DNA of 64,000 bases, taken from assembly GCF_001192795.1 (NCBI RefSeq), contig NZ_DF968181.1, positions 1,602,974 to 1,666,973 of the forward strand. Direction: 5' to 3'. The notes under the pieces were generated by a model. That model did no database searches. It was not told the origin of the DNA and saw only the letters and a program-made list of their open reading frames with translations. The position numbers were made by a program, and so were the translations under genes. The stretch comes from Flexilinea flocculi (GTDB taxonomy: Bacteria; Chloroflexota; Anaerolineae; Anaerolineales; Anaerolineaceae). Within the stretch, counting starts at the first letter, position 1, and each line of letters opens with the position of its first letter. This document shows, in pieces, positions 35,495 to 43,308 of the stretch.

Positions 35495-37036
35495 TTAAGG
35501 TTCTTCATACAATATAACCGGCCTTGCCAGCGGCTGCGAATTGATTGCAGGGATTCGATTATAAAGTTTGTTCAGGTCCAGAATTCGATGCGCTAAATCA
35601 GGAGTCAAATCGGTTGATTTAAATCGGTAGCACCAGTTTCCCTGAGCACGTCCCGGAAAATTCATCCTTGCATCGCTTCCCAAAGCCAGAAAATCCTGCA
35701 ATGGTGCGATAGCATACACAGCGACTGAGCTCCAAACACAATCGATCATTTTCCATGCGATATCTGATCCGTCAGTTGATAAATAGCGTCGAATGAAATC
35801 CCTTTCTTTTTCCGGTGCTGTCTGATACCAGCCTAAAGAGGTGTCATTGTCGTGAGTTCCCGTGTACGAAATGCAATTATTAATATAGTTATGCGGAAGG
35901 AATAAATTCCTTGCGTCATCGGAGAAGGCAAACTGAAAAATTTTCATACCGGGCAAGTTAAATGAATCCCGCAAATCCAATACATCTTGCGTTATTTCAC
36001 CTAAATCTTCTGCAATGATGGGAAGATCCCCAATTTTGGTTTTCAAATGATCTAAGAATGCTCTTCCTGATCCTCGAACCCATCGCCCTTTGATTGCTGT
36101 CGGTTCACCAGCTGGTACTTCCCAGTATCCACAGAAGCCTCGGAAATGATCTAACCGTATAAGATCAGCCATGATCAAAGTGGATTTAATTCTCTTTGTC
36201 CACCAGTCGAAGTTGGTTCTTTCATGTTCTGCCCATTTATATAGAGGATTCCCCCAAAGCTGACCCGTAGGAGAAAAATAATCTGGCGGAACTCCGGCAA
36301 CAACCGTTGGACGACCTGTATCGTCAAGATAAAACAATTCAGGATTGCTCCATACATCAGCGCTATCCATTGAGACAAAAATGGGAATATCTCCAATAAT
36401 CGTAATGCCTTTTTTGTTGGCATATTTTTTTAAATTCAACCACTGTCGGAAAAAAATAAACTGACGAAATTCATGCTGTTCAATCAAATCATGAAATTTT
36501 TCCGAAAATTCTCTCAAGGTATTTGGATCTCTTTTCCGAAACAATTCAGGCCAATTGAGCCAGCTTTGTCCATTTTGGGTTTCTTTAATTGCCATAAACA
36601 AGGCATAATCTGACAACCAGCCTGCGTGGTGCTTTCGAAAATTCGAAAATTCTTCCTGTAATTCAAATGGGTCGTGTTTGAAATTTTGATAAGCACGGTC
36701 AATTATTTTTAATTTCCACTCGATCGCAGCTCCGTAGTCAATTTTATTATCAGGAAATGTTGGCCGATCTGAAAGATCCTCCGGCGTTAATAAACCTTCA
36801 TCCAGCATAATTGTTGAGCTGATCAAATAGGGATTACCCGCAAAAGCTGAAAATGATTGATAAGGGGAGTCCCCAAATCCGGTTGGCCCTAGCGGTAAAA
36901 CTTGCCAGATTGAACATCCGGAAGATTTTAGAAAATCGATCCAATAATATGCCTGCGGACCCAAATCACCAATGCCATCCAAACTTGGAAAACTGGATGG
37001 ATGAAGTAAAATTCCAGAAGAACGCTGCAAATTCAT
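35495..37036 (-). CDS. malQ: 4-alpha-glucanotransferase (amylomaltase)
   Basis: 513 residues, normal length for GH77 MalQ. Start RSSGILLHPSSFPSLDGIGDLGPQAYYWIDFL is the family N-terminal motif. Catalytic regions include MADLIRLDHFRGF (nucleophile Asp), IIAEDLGEI (acid/base Glu) and YTGTHDNDTSLGW (transition-state Asp). It transfers alpha-1,4-glucan segments between maltooligosaccharides and glycogen in the cytoplasm. With the glycogen synthase upstream on the same strand it forms a glycogen metabolism pair, separated by two palindromic elements. Confidence 0.95.
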   Translation of the reverse strand: MNLQRSSGILLHPSSFPSLDGIGDLGPQAYYWIDFLKSSGCSIWQVLPLGPTGFGDSPYQSFSAFAGNPYLISSTIMLDEGLLTPEDLSDRPTFPDNKIDYGAAIEWKLKIIDRAYQNFKHDPFELQEEFSNFRKHHAGWLSDYALFMAIKETQNGQSWLNWPELFRKRDPNTLREFSEKFHDLIEQHEFRQFIFFRQWLNLKKYANKKGITIIGDIPIFVSMDSADVWSNPELFYLDDTGRPTVVAGVPPDYFSPTGQLWGNPLYKWAEHERTNFDWWTKRIKSTLIMADLIRLDHFRGFCGYWEVPAGEPTAIKGRWVRGSGRAFLDHLKTKIGDLPIIAEDLGEITQDVLDLRDSFNLPGMKIFQFAFSDDARNLFLPHNYINNCISYTGTHDNDTSLGWYQTAPEKERDFIRRYLSTDGSDIAWKMIDCVWSSVAVYAIAPLQDFLALGSDARMNFPGRAQGNWCYRFKSTDLTPDLAHRILDLNKLYNRIPAINSQPLARPVILYEEP

Positions 37037-37086
37037 AGAATTGATCCTTAGAAAATAAGATTTTTCGGGGCAAATGATCTATCCAT

Positions 37087-37209
37087 CAGCAATTTAAAAT
37101 ATGGATTGACTTTTCGTATCAATCAAGAAAATTTGTTGTTCTTATGGTTTTACGCTTCGCGTAAAACCATAAGAACAACAAGAAATTCTATTCATATTTC
37201 GAATTATTG
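37087..37209. repeat. MITE-like palindromic element, copy D with perfect inner hairpin
   Basis: 123 bp between malQ and glgA. Ends: CAGCAATTTAAAATATGG and CATATTTCGAATTATTG. Inside, positions 37133-37155 and 37159-37181 form a perfect 23-bp hairpin with a three-base TTC loop. The hairpin should be stable in RNA and could end or stall transcription between the two glycogen genes. Confidence 0.8.
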
Positions 37210-37230
37210 TATACTCATTATATCATTTGC

Positions 37231-37373
37231 CAGTAATTCAAAATACGGGCAGTAATTCGAATTATTGACTTGCTCTCTGACTCAATCTGGAACAAATTAT
37301 TGTTGAGAGGTCTTTTGATTTAGCGTAAAAGTATCACAACAATAACGAATCCTCTCCAAATTTCGAATTACTG
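37231..37373. repeat. MITE-like palindromic element, copy E
   Basis: About 143 bp. Left end CAGTAATTCAAAATACGG at 37231 (a second left-type end CAGTAATTCGAATTATTG at 37250), right end AAATTTCGAATTACTG to 37373. The element ends 1 bp before the glgA stop codon, so it defines the gene's 3' untranslated region. Inner arms TTATTGTTG and CAACAATAAC pair. Confidence 0.6.
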
Positions 37374-37374
37374 A

Positions 37375-38838
37375 TTATTTGGATGACTGAATTGATTTGT
37401 ATAGATCGAAATATTTTTTGGCGGATTTTTCCCAGGAAAAATCCTGCTTCATCGCTCTGACCTGTATCTGTCTCCAATTATCCTGATCTTGAAAATACTC
37501 AATCGATCGTCGCATTGCCCATTCGGCTGCAGAGACATCTGGATGAGAGAATAAGAAGCCAGTATATTCATCCGGATAATCAAACGGATCTTTTATCGTA
37601 TCTTTCAATCCTCCGGTTGCACAAGCAACAGGAATGCATCCATACAGCATACTGATCATTTGTGCAATGCCGCAGGGTTCATAGCGTGAAGGCATCAGCA
37701 AAATATCTCCTCCCGCATATAACCTTCTGGATAATGGCTCATCATATCGTAATTCCGTACGGACACGATCAGGAAATTCGTTGGATAAAGATAAACAAGT
37801 TTTTTGAATAGAGTCTTCTCCGGTTCCAAGAATGATGATTTGCCAATCCAGGTCTCGCATCTGGCGCAGCGCCTGAACACAAAGATCAAATCCTTTTTGA
37901 TACGTCATCCTTCCGACCATTACAAAAAGCACCGTCTGATCTTTTATTGGAAGCCACAATTCCTGTTGCAACATTCTTTTGTTTTCAATCCGATCCGATA
38001 AGGTGTCAACCGAATAATTCTTGTAAAGCACTTTTTCCGCAGATGGATTCCATTGCTCCATCATGATCCCGTTGATAATTCCTGAGACTTTTCCTGAATG
38101 AGACCGCAAGTAATTCTGATATCCATTTCCAAAACCGTCGGTCATAATTTCTTCTGCATACGTTTTGGAAACGGTATTAATATGATCTGCAGCATCCAAA
38201 CCTAATGCCATTGGTAAATTGCGCATATACTGTGGAATTTCAGGATCAAATGCTTGATGAATATCAAAAGCATATAAAATCTCCGGATGATTTCCCCCAG
38301 AATACGGCAAGTTATGAATTGTATATAATGATTTGGTCTGAGAGAAAAAAGTATCATACGATCGAATTTGAGACAATTTTTGAATAGCAACTGCAGTATG
38401 CCAATCATGCGCATGCAGTAGATCCGGTTTCCACTTAATTGCACGGCAAAATTCTAAAGCAGCTATGGAGAAAAAGGCATATTTTTTTGTGTCAATGGAA
38501 GTATCACTGCTATAGGTTCCAGTATTTTGGATTGGTTCTCCATCAATCAGATAAATTGGCAGATCGGTTTTTAATGCCCGAAAAACATTTGCTGTTATAA
38601 AACCATTCCTGCTCAATACCTTAAAAGATACAACAGGTTCAACAGGCCATTGATTCCTTTTTATTTGATCGTGATAGGGTATGACAACTTTTATGTCAAT
38701 TACATAAGGATCCGTCATACTTTCAGGCAAATTCTTCAACGCCAAAGGAAGTGTACCGCCAACATCTCCCAATCCACCGACTTTAATCAATGGCTCTGCT
38801 TCAGAAATTACAAAAAGGACATTCATTTTTTGTGACAT
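37375..38838 (-). CDS. glgA: Glycogen/starch synthase (ADP-glucose type)
   Basis: 487 residues, normal GT5 length. N-terminal VISEAEPLIKVGGLGDVGGTLP carries the KxGGLGDV nucleotide-sugar motif; the C-terminal domain has LMPSRYEPCGIAQMISMLYGCIPVACATGGL with the catalytic Glu of the EPCG motif and FLFSHPD. It extends alpha-1,4-glucan chains from ADP-glucose (or UDP-glucose). Start ATG 38838 or 38826 (MNVLFVISE). Its partner is malQ downstream; glgB and glgC are not in the window. Confidence 0.95.
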   Translation of the reverse strand: MSQKMNVLFVISEAEPLIKVGGLGDVGGTLPLALKNLPESMTDPYVIDIKVVIPYHDQIKRNQWPVEPVVSFKVLSRNGFITANVFRALKTDLPIYLIDGEPIQNTGTYSSDTSIDTKKYAFFSIAALEFCRAIKWKPDLLHAHDWHTAVAIQKLSQIRSYDTFFSQTKSLYTIHNLPYSGGNHPEILYAFDIHQAFDPEIPQYMRNLPMALGLDAADHINTVSKTYAEEIMTDGFGNGYQNYLRSHSGKVSGIINGIMMEQWNPSAEKVLYKNYSVDTLSDRIENKRMLQQELWLPIKDQTVLFVMVGRMTYQKGFDLCVQALRQMRDLDWQIIILGTGEDSIQKTCLSLSNEFPDRVRTELRYDEPLSRRLYAGGDILLMPSRYEPCGIAQMISMLYGCIPVACATGGLKDTIKDPFDYPDEYTGFLFSHPDVSAAEWAMRRSIEYFQDQDNWRQIQVRAMKQDFSWEKSAKKYFDLYKSIQSSK

Positions 38839-38885
38839 AAATCACCCTTGACAAGGAGTATCAAAAAAATTGCTTCAGCTGCTTT

Positions 38886-40061
38886 TTAATTCATTTCGGT
38901 TTCGGTATTCGCTTCGTTGAGAATCGTTTCACGAATGAGTTCCATAGCAAGTAACACAGGTTGTTCATCGGAAAAGGTCAGACTGTTATAAAATCTCTCT
39001 TTGTGGTAAATATTCGTATTCATCTTAAAATAAATTTTAGAATGAATCTGATTCTGCATTTTGTCTTTTCGATTGATTAAAGCAATACTATAAGGGTAAC
39101 CTGTTTCTGCAATGTGTTTCATAAAAATATCATCTGAAGTCAGGCTATCCGGATCTTCTGATTTTATCGTTTGACTGAAAAGATTTTTCGGCTCAATTGC
39201 CGCAGATAGACATCCATTCGTATTGATTTCTAAAGTTTCCAGTTGAATCCCTTTTTCATAAAGCATTCGATTGGTCACCAATGCAAGCGTTTCATCATCA
39301 CTGCCAAAAATATTGATCCCCAACCTTCTACGGATTTGACTCTCAAAGTCAGAAATTAATTTTTTTGTTTCCAGAAATGTATTTCCTTTTGCCGTGATGC
39401 GAAGATCAATTTGTCCGAATTTCGCCGACAAACCTAATGTCGGATTGGATGCCTTTTCCAAATCGCTGACTAATTCATCAATAACCGACTCTCCTAAGCC
39501 ATAGGAGTGCAGCGTGCGAACAAGAATTACTTCATTTTCTGAATAGATTTTTTTTAACAACGGAATGACTGTTTCTTCAGTCAAATATTTCATTTCAAGC
39601 GGAACGCCAGGTAATGATATCAGTAATTTATTATTCTGATGTATATAAAATGCAGGCGCAGTTCCGACAGGATTAAGGATTGGCTCAGCGATTTCAGGCA
39701 GATAAGCTTGACGTTTGTTATTCTCTGTAGGATTTCGCTGCATTTTCTTGAAATACTCATGGATATTTTCCCACAGTTGTTTGTCGAAAATCAGATTGCA
39801 ACCAAACGAAAGAGCAACCGCTTCACGAGTCGGATCATCAACTGTTGGACCAAGGCCCCCAGTGGTAATGACGATATCGGATCGCGTTAAAGCTTCCTGG
39901 ATGGCATTTGAAATTCTGTTGACATTATCTCCAATCATTGTCGTACGAAAAACATTGATACCGCAATCTCGTAATTTGCATAATAAGAAAAGCGTGTTTG
40001 TGTCTTGTGTTTCTCCCAGCAATAATTCTGATCCAATTGCGATAATCTCTGCTGAAGCCAT
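38886..40061 (-). CDS. CinA-like protein with degenerate C-terminal domain
   Basis: 391 residues. The N-terminal MoCF/COG1058 domain is clear: ASAEIIAIGSELLLGETQDTNTLFL and DIVITTGGLGPTVDDPTREAVAL, expected for an ADP-ribose/NMN-related pyrophosphatase activity in CinA. A KH-like middle follows. The C-terminal nicotinamide-nucleotide amidase part is eroded: where active CinA has the AESCTGG serine motif this protein reads EINTNGCLSAA. The N-terminal activity may remain while the amidase is likely lost. ATG 40061. Confidence 0.78.
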   Translation of the reverse strand: MASAEIIAIGSELLLGETQDTNTLFLLCKLRDCGINVFRTTMIGDNVNRISNAIQEALTRSDIVITTGGLGPTVDDPTREAVALSFGCNLIFDKQLWENIHEYFKKMQRNPTENNKRQAYLPEIAEPILNPVGTAPAFYIHQNNKLLISLPGVPLEMKYLTEETVIPLLKKIYSENEVILVRTLHSYGLGESVIDELVSDLEKASNPTLGLSAKFGQIDLRITAKGNTFLETKKLISDFESQIRRRLGINIFGSDDETLALVTNRMLYEKGIQLETLEINTNGCLSAAIEPKNLFSQTIKSEDPDSLTSDDIFMKHIAETGYPYSIALINRKDKMQNQIHSKIYFKMNTNIYHKERFYNSLTFSDEQPVLLAMELIRETILNEANTETEMN

Positions 40062-40373
40062 ATACTCTCCAAGTACTGACGTATTTTGATTATTATTATA
40101 CTGAAAAGAGATCTATGAGTTTGTTATATCAATTTCTTCCATTACAGAACGGAATTGCTATCAGGAACCTGTCATTGTTATTACCCTGGATGGGCGTGGC
40201 AATTTCCCCGCCACAGGTAAGGCAGAGCGCCATCCGGAAATAGATTGCTTCTCAATGATCGCAGTGACAGATCAATCATTATTTCAAACAGCAGATGAAA
40301 GAAATACCACATCCGATGATGAAAATCGAATTCTATTTTCATAGGAATTAATGATTGCTGACACTGACCAACG
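40062..40373. repeat. Intergenic region with REP-like palindrome
   Basis: At about 40169-40273 a diverged inverted repeat starts with CCTGTCATTG and ends with CGCAGTGACAG; it contains GGGCGTGGCAATTTCCCCGCC and AGATTGCTTCTCAATGATCGC, like the 'GAGATTGCTTCG...GCAATGACA' palindromes seen in many bacterial genomes. GC content is visibly higher than the surroundings. Probably a genomic repeat rather than a gene; no tRNA or ORF found. Confidence 0.45.
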
Positions 40374-40407
40374 AAAAGGCCGATACATTTAAACCTATCG
40401 GCCTTTT
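40374..40407 (-). terminator. Bidirectional intrinsic terminator
   Basis: Perfect 12-bp stem AAAAGGCCGATA/TATCGGCCTTTT with a 10-base loop, about 70 bp past the stop of the minus-strand gene at 40477. Confidence 0.85.
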
Positions 40408-40476
40408 CTCATATGGGCTAAACAGTTTTATCAGCTATTTTAAATTCAAATTTACTTTTTTCGTATAGCTGCTTTT

Positions 40477-41601
40477 TTATCCTGCTGCCGATGTATTGCA
40501 GTAGAAAACAAATACCCCTTTTTCCTGCTCAGGACTTTCAGAAACAACAATCCAAATCCTGTCCGTGTCTCTTTGCAGGAGCATCTGATAACCTTCACCC
40601 AAATCTTCATCCATAAGAACCAATGGGAACAAACGAGGTTCCGCGAATTTCGTGTAGCCATCATCAGCATATTCCTCTGCGTAAAAATCATAAAGCTGGT
40701 TAGCTAATTCTTCTAATGTGAAATCGCCTGTATAGGTAAACAGTTCCCAATTATTTACATATTTTCCGCCAAGCAAACCAAAGGAAGAAGCAGCTAATTG
40801 CATTTGGTTGTCATAGTCAGGGAAAGACGCTCTATCTCCATATAAAGTCAGAAAATCAGGGCTCTTATTTTCGGCGATTGTCTCTACAGGTGCTTCGGTC
40901 GGAGCTTTTGTCGGGAAAAGTGAAACGGATGTGGGCGCTGCGACTGGCGTTTGTTCCGTTTTTGAACCTCCTGATCCACTGATATCAAATGACCATGCAT
41001 CCGATGAAAAAATCTGGAAGATTGTAAATTTCGGGTTGATGATTGTCTTGCCGGAATATGGTCCTTGTTCGTAGAAGAGCTGTTTATATCCATCCCATCC
41101 TTTTACGCCTTCGCCGGAGTATTGGTAGACCTGTACATAATCATCACCGGAATAATCGAACTGTAATACTTTTCCCGGATTATTAACAATGAAGAAGGCG
41201 GTACCGGATCCTTCGATTTTTGCAGGCGCTGTATATGTTTCGATATTTGCATCATTGATCGGAAGAAATGTTAGGGTCCAGTCTACTGCTCCTGAAATTT
41301 GGAGATATTCAACTTGATCAATTTCATTATTCGCATAATAAATCTGTCCGGTTTTTTCGCAGGAGTCGTAAAAAGCTGAAATTTCTTCATCGTTGCTTCC
41401 GAACAAGGTTACAGTAATATAGTCATAATCATATTCGCATATGGCTTCTATTTCCATAACAGGGTAATCAGCTACGCTAAATTCAGCAGTGATGACATCA
41501 TCTCCTACTCCTGTAAATTCAAGGGAGTTTGACTGAGGCGCGGAAACGAATGCTGCTGAAAGAAAGACCAAAATCAGTATTAATAATCGTTTTGTATTCA
41601 T
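40477..41601 (-). CDS. Secreted protein of unknown function
   Basis: 374 residues with a clear signal peptide (MNTKRLLILILVFLSAAFVSA). The mature part has an N-terminal beta-rich domain of about 180 residues (ITAEFSVADYPVMEIEAICEYDYDYITVTLFGSNDEEI), a Thr/Pro/Ala linker (TPVAAPTSVSLFPTKAPTEAPVETI, residues about 215-240) and a C-terminal domain of about 130 residues (NKSPDFLTLYGDRASFPDYDNQMQLAASSFGLLGGKYVNNWELFTYTGDFTLEELANQLYDFYAEEYADDGY). No family recognised. Start ATG 41601 is preceded by TGGAGGAGAT. It precedes its own terminator. Confidence 0.72.
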   Translation of the reverse strand: MNTKRLLILILVFLSAAFVSAPQSNSLEFTGVGDDVITAEFSVADYPVMEIEAICEYDYDYITVTLFGSNDEEISAFYDSCEKTGQIYYANNEIDQVEYLQISGAVDWTLTFLPINDANIETYTAPAKIEGSGTAFFIVNNPGKVLQFDYSGDDYVQVYQYSGEGVKGWDGYKQLFYEQGPYSGKTIINPKFTIFQIFSSDAWSFDISGSGGSKTEQTPVAAPTSVSLFPTKAPTEAPVETIAENKSPDFLTLYGDRASFPDYDNQMQLAASSFGLLGGKYVNNWELFTYTGDFTLEELANQLYDFYAEEYADDGYTKFAEPRLFPLVLMDEDLGEGYQMLLQRDTDRIWIVVSESPEQEKGVFVFYCNTSAAG

Positions 41602-41939
41602 ATCTCCTCCAAGAAAACTTTTTTTTATATTGAGAATATTCTGCGATTTATAACAAACTATATTGCTTATATTATTTATCAGTATACAAAATTCTTGGAG
41701 GTTTGAATAGTATTTCAGTAATTCGTAATATGAAAAAGTCTTTCAAAAATACAAGATAGGATCGATCGAACCCATTTGCCTTATCGATTTCATCCCTTGA
41801 TATTCTTAATCAACCTGTTTCGTGGGAAAGTCCATTTTTTTCTTTTCTTTTTTCGATGATGCATAGGGTGATGTTTAAATAGGAACCTATGAATTATTTA
41901 TACAATTCCAAAAAATACTATAGGAGGTTGTTATCTGAA
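41602..41939. other. Spacer between the secreted-protein gene and the BREX operon's last gene
   Basis: No gene seen. CAGTAATTCGTAATATG at about 41717-41733 matches the left end of the palindromic element family, but no clear right end follows. No obvious terminator with a T-run is visible after the desulfurase gene on the minus strand. Confidence 0.4.
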
Positions 41940-43085
41940 TTATTGTTTCATGGCATATTTAATTTTGCTGCAAGCATTGCAGATATTTTTAACAATGCTG
42001 TCAACTTCTTCCAATGTATTGTACCGGCCATAAGAAATCCGAATTGCTGATTTTGCTTCTTCTTCAGATTGTCCCAATGCAAGAAGTACATGCGAAGGTG
42101 TATCATATCCCGCATTACAAGCGGAACTGGTAGAGACACAAATTCCTTTTAAATCAAGCAGATGCATCAGGGATTCTCCAGAAATCCCCTCAAATCTGAG
42201 ATTCACTGTTCCTGGCAAACGCTTTTCATAATCGCCATTAATGGATACAAAAGGCAGCTTTTTCAGAATACCTTTGACAGTTCTATCAACCAGTATTTTT
42301 AACAAGGATGTTGTAGCCTGCATCTCAGCAACATTTTCTTCCAGCGCATAACCCAGCGCGACAATACCAGCAACGTTTTCTGTCCCAGCACGAAAACTGA
42401 GTTCCTGTCCTCCGCCATGGATCAGTGGAATAATTTTTTTGCCAGAACGCTTATACAGAAAACCAGTCCCCTTGGCTCCATTAAACTTATGAGCTGAAGC
42501 GGAAAGAAAATCAACGTGCAGTTCTTTGACATCGACTGGAATATGACCGACAGCCTGGACAGCGTCCGTGTGAAAAAGAATTTCTTTCCCTTGGAGAAAT
42601 CTTCCAATTTCCGCGATTGGCTGAATGGTTCCAATTTCGTTATTTGCGAGCATCAATGAGACGAGTTTCGTGTTTGGTTTGATCGCTGCTTTTACATCAT
42701 CCATAGCAATTATCCCATTTTGATTAACTGGTAAATAGGTGATTTCTATACCGCTCGTTTCCAGGGCATAGCAAGCATTTAAGACAGAATGATGTTCGAT
42801 CGATGATGTGATCAGATGGATTGCCTGATTTGGAAACGTCTCAGAGACGCTTCGCAACACCCAATTGTTGGCTTCGGAGCCTCCAGACGTAAAAATAATT
42901 TCAGATGGTTGTGCGCCAATCGCATTGGCCGCTTGCTGTCTGGAATGTTCGATAGCGGCTTTCGCGTGTATCCCGATTGCATATTGGCTGGAGGCATTGC
43001 CGTATTGATCTCTCAAATACGGGAGCATCTTTTCATAAGCCAACTCAGAAATTTTTGTTGTTGCAGCGTTATCTATGTAAATCAC
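41940..43085 (-). CDS. Cysteine desulfurase, NifS/IscS/DndA family
   Basis: About 381 residues, PLP-dependent; takes sulfur from cysteine to give alanine and an enzyme persulfide. Motifs: IYIDNAATT at the start, TSGGSEANN, SIEHHSVLN, HTDAVQAVGH, the PLP-lysine ASAHKFNGAKGTG (Lys200) and the catalytic loop STSSACNAGYD (Cys323). A GTG at 43085 preceded by TAAAGG places the start exactly at the family's usual N-terminus, 13 bp after the previous stop; an ATG at 43136 would add 17 atypical residues inside the upstream gene. Last gene of the BREX-like operon. It may feed sulfur to BrxP, or be a general Fe-S enzyme. Confidence 0.9.
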   Translation of the reverse strand: MIYIDNAATTKISELAYEKMLPYLRDQYGNASSQYAIGIHAKAAIEHSRQQAANAIGAQPSEIIFTSGGSEANNWVLRSVSETFPNQAIHLITSSIEHHSVLNACYALETSGIEITYLPVNQNGIIAMDDVKAAIKPNTKLVSLMLANNEIGTIQPIAEIGRFLQGKEILFHTDAVQAVGHIPVDVKELHVDFLSASAHKFNGAKGTGFLYKRSGKKIIPLIHGGGQELSFRAGTENVAGIVALGYALEENVAEMQATTSLLKILVDRTVKGILKKLPFVSINGDYEKRLPGTVNLRFEGISGESLMHLLDLKGICVSTSSACNAGYDTPSHVLLALGQSEEEAKSAIRISYGRYNTLEEVDSIVKNICNACSKIKYAMKQ

Positions 43086-43098
43086 ACTATTGAAACCT

Positions 43099-43308
43099 TT
43101 AAAACAAATCGCAACCTTGTGCCTTAAATTCCTCAATTTTTTCCATCAGAAAGTCTTTATCCACATCAAGATAATCAGAAAGGCAATCTATGCAATAAAA
43201 AATCTTGGATCTTTTACTAAGAAATTTTTTCGTAAGCCCAATTTCATTCTTGCTGAGATTTTCTTTGCCGCAGACATAACATTTCTGCGCGTTAATAATT
43301 TCACTCAT
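43099..43308 (-). CDS. Small Cys4 (zinc-ribbon-like) protein
   Basis: About 69 residues. Two CxxC pairs (KCYVCGKENLSKNEIGLTKK and FYCIDCLSDYL) should bind zinc or an Fe-S cluster, followed by an amphipathic helix and a last cysteine (FKAQGCDLF). From memory, similar proteins sit beside cysteine desulfurases in Clostridia. ATG 43308 overlaps the BrxL stop (8 bp); an ATG 12 bp earlier at 43320 is also possible. The desulfurase start lies 13 bp downstream, so the three are translationally linked. Confidence 0.7.
   Translation of the reverse strand: MSEIINAQKCYVCGKENLSKNEIGLTKKFLSKRSKIFYCIDCLSDYLDVDKDFLMEKIEEFKAQGCDLF

Noticed and set aside
40171-40275. Possible tRNA or structured RNA
   Set aside because: GC-rich but lacks a T-arm consensus and cloverleaf; better explained as a REP-like palindrome.
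43085-43136. ATG start for the desulfurase giving 17 extra residues
   Set aside because: It overlaps the Cys4 gene and adds a non-family extension; GTG 43085 has a ribosome site and the canonical N-terminus.
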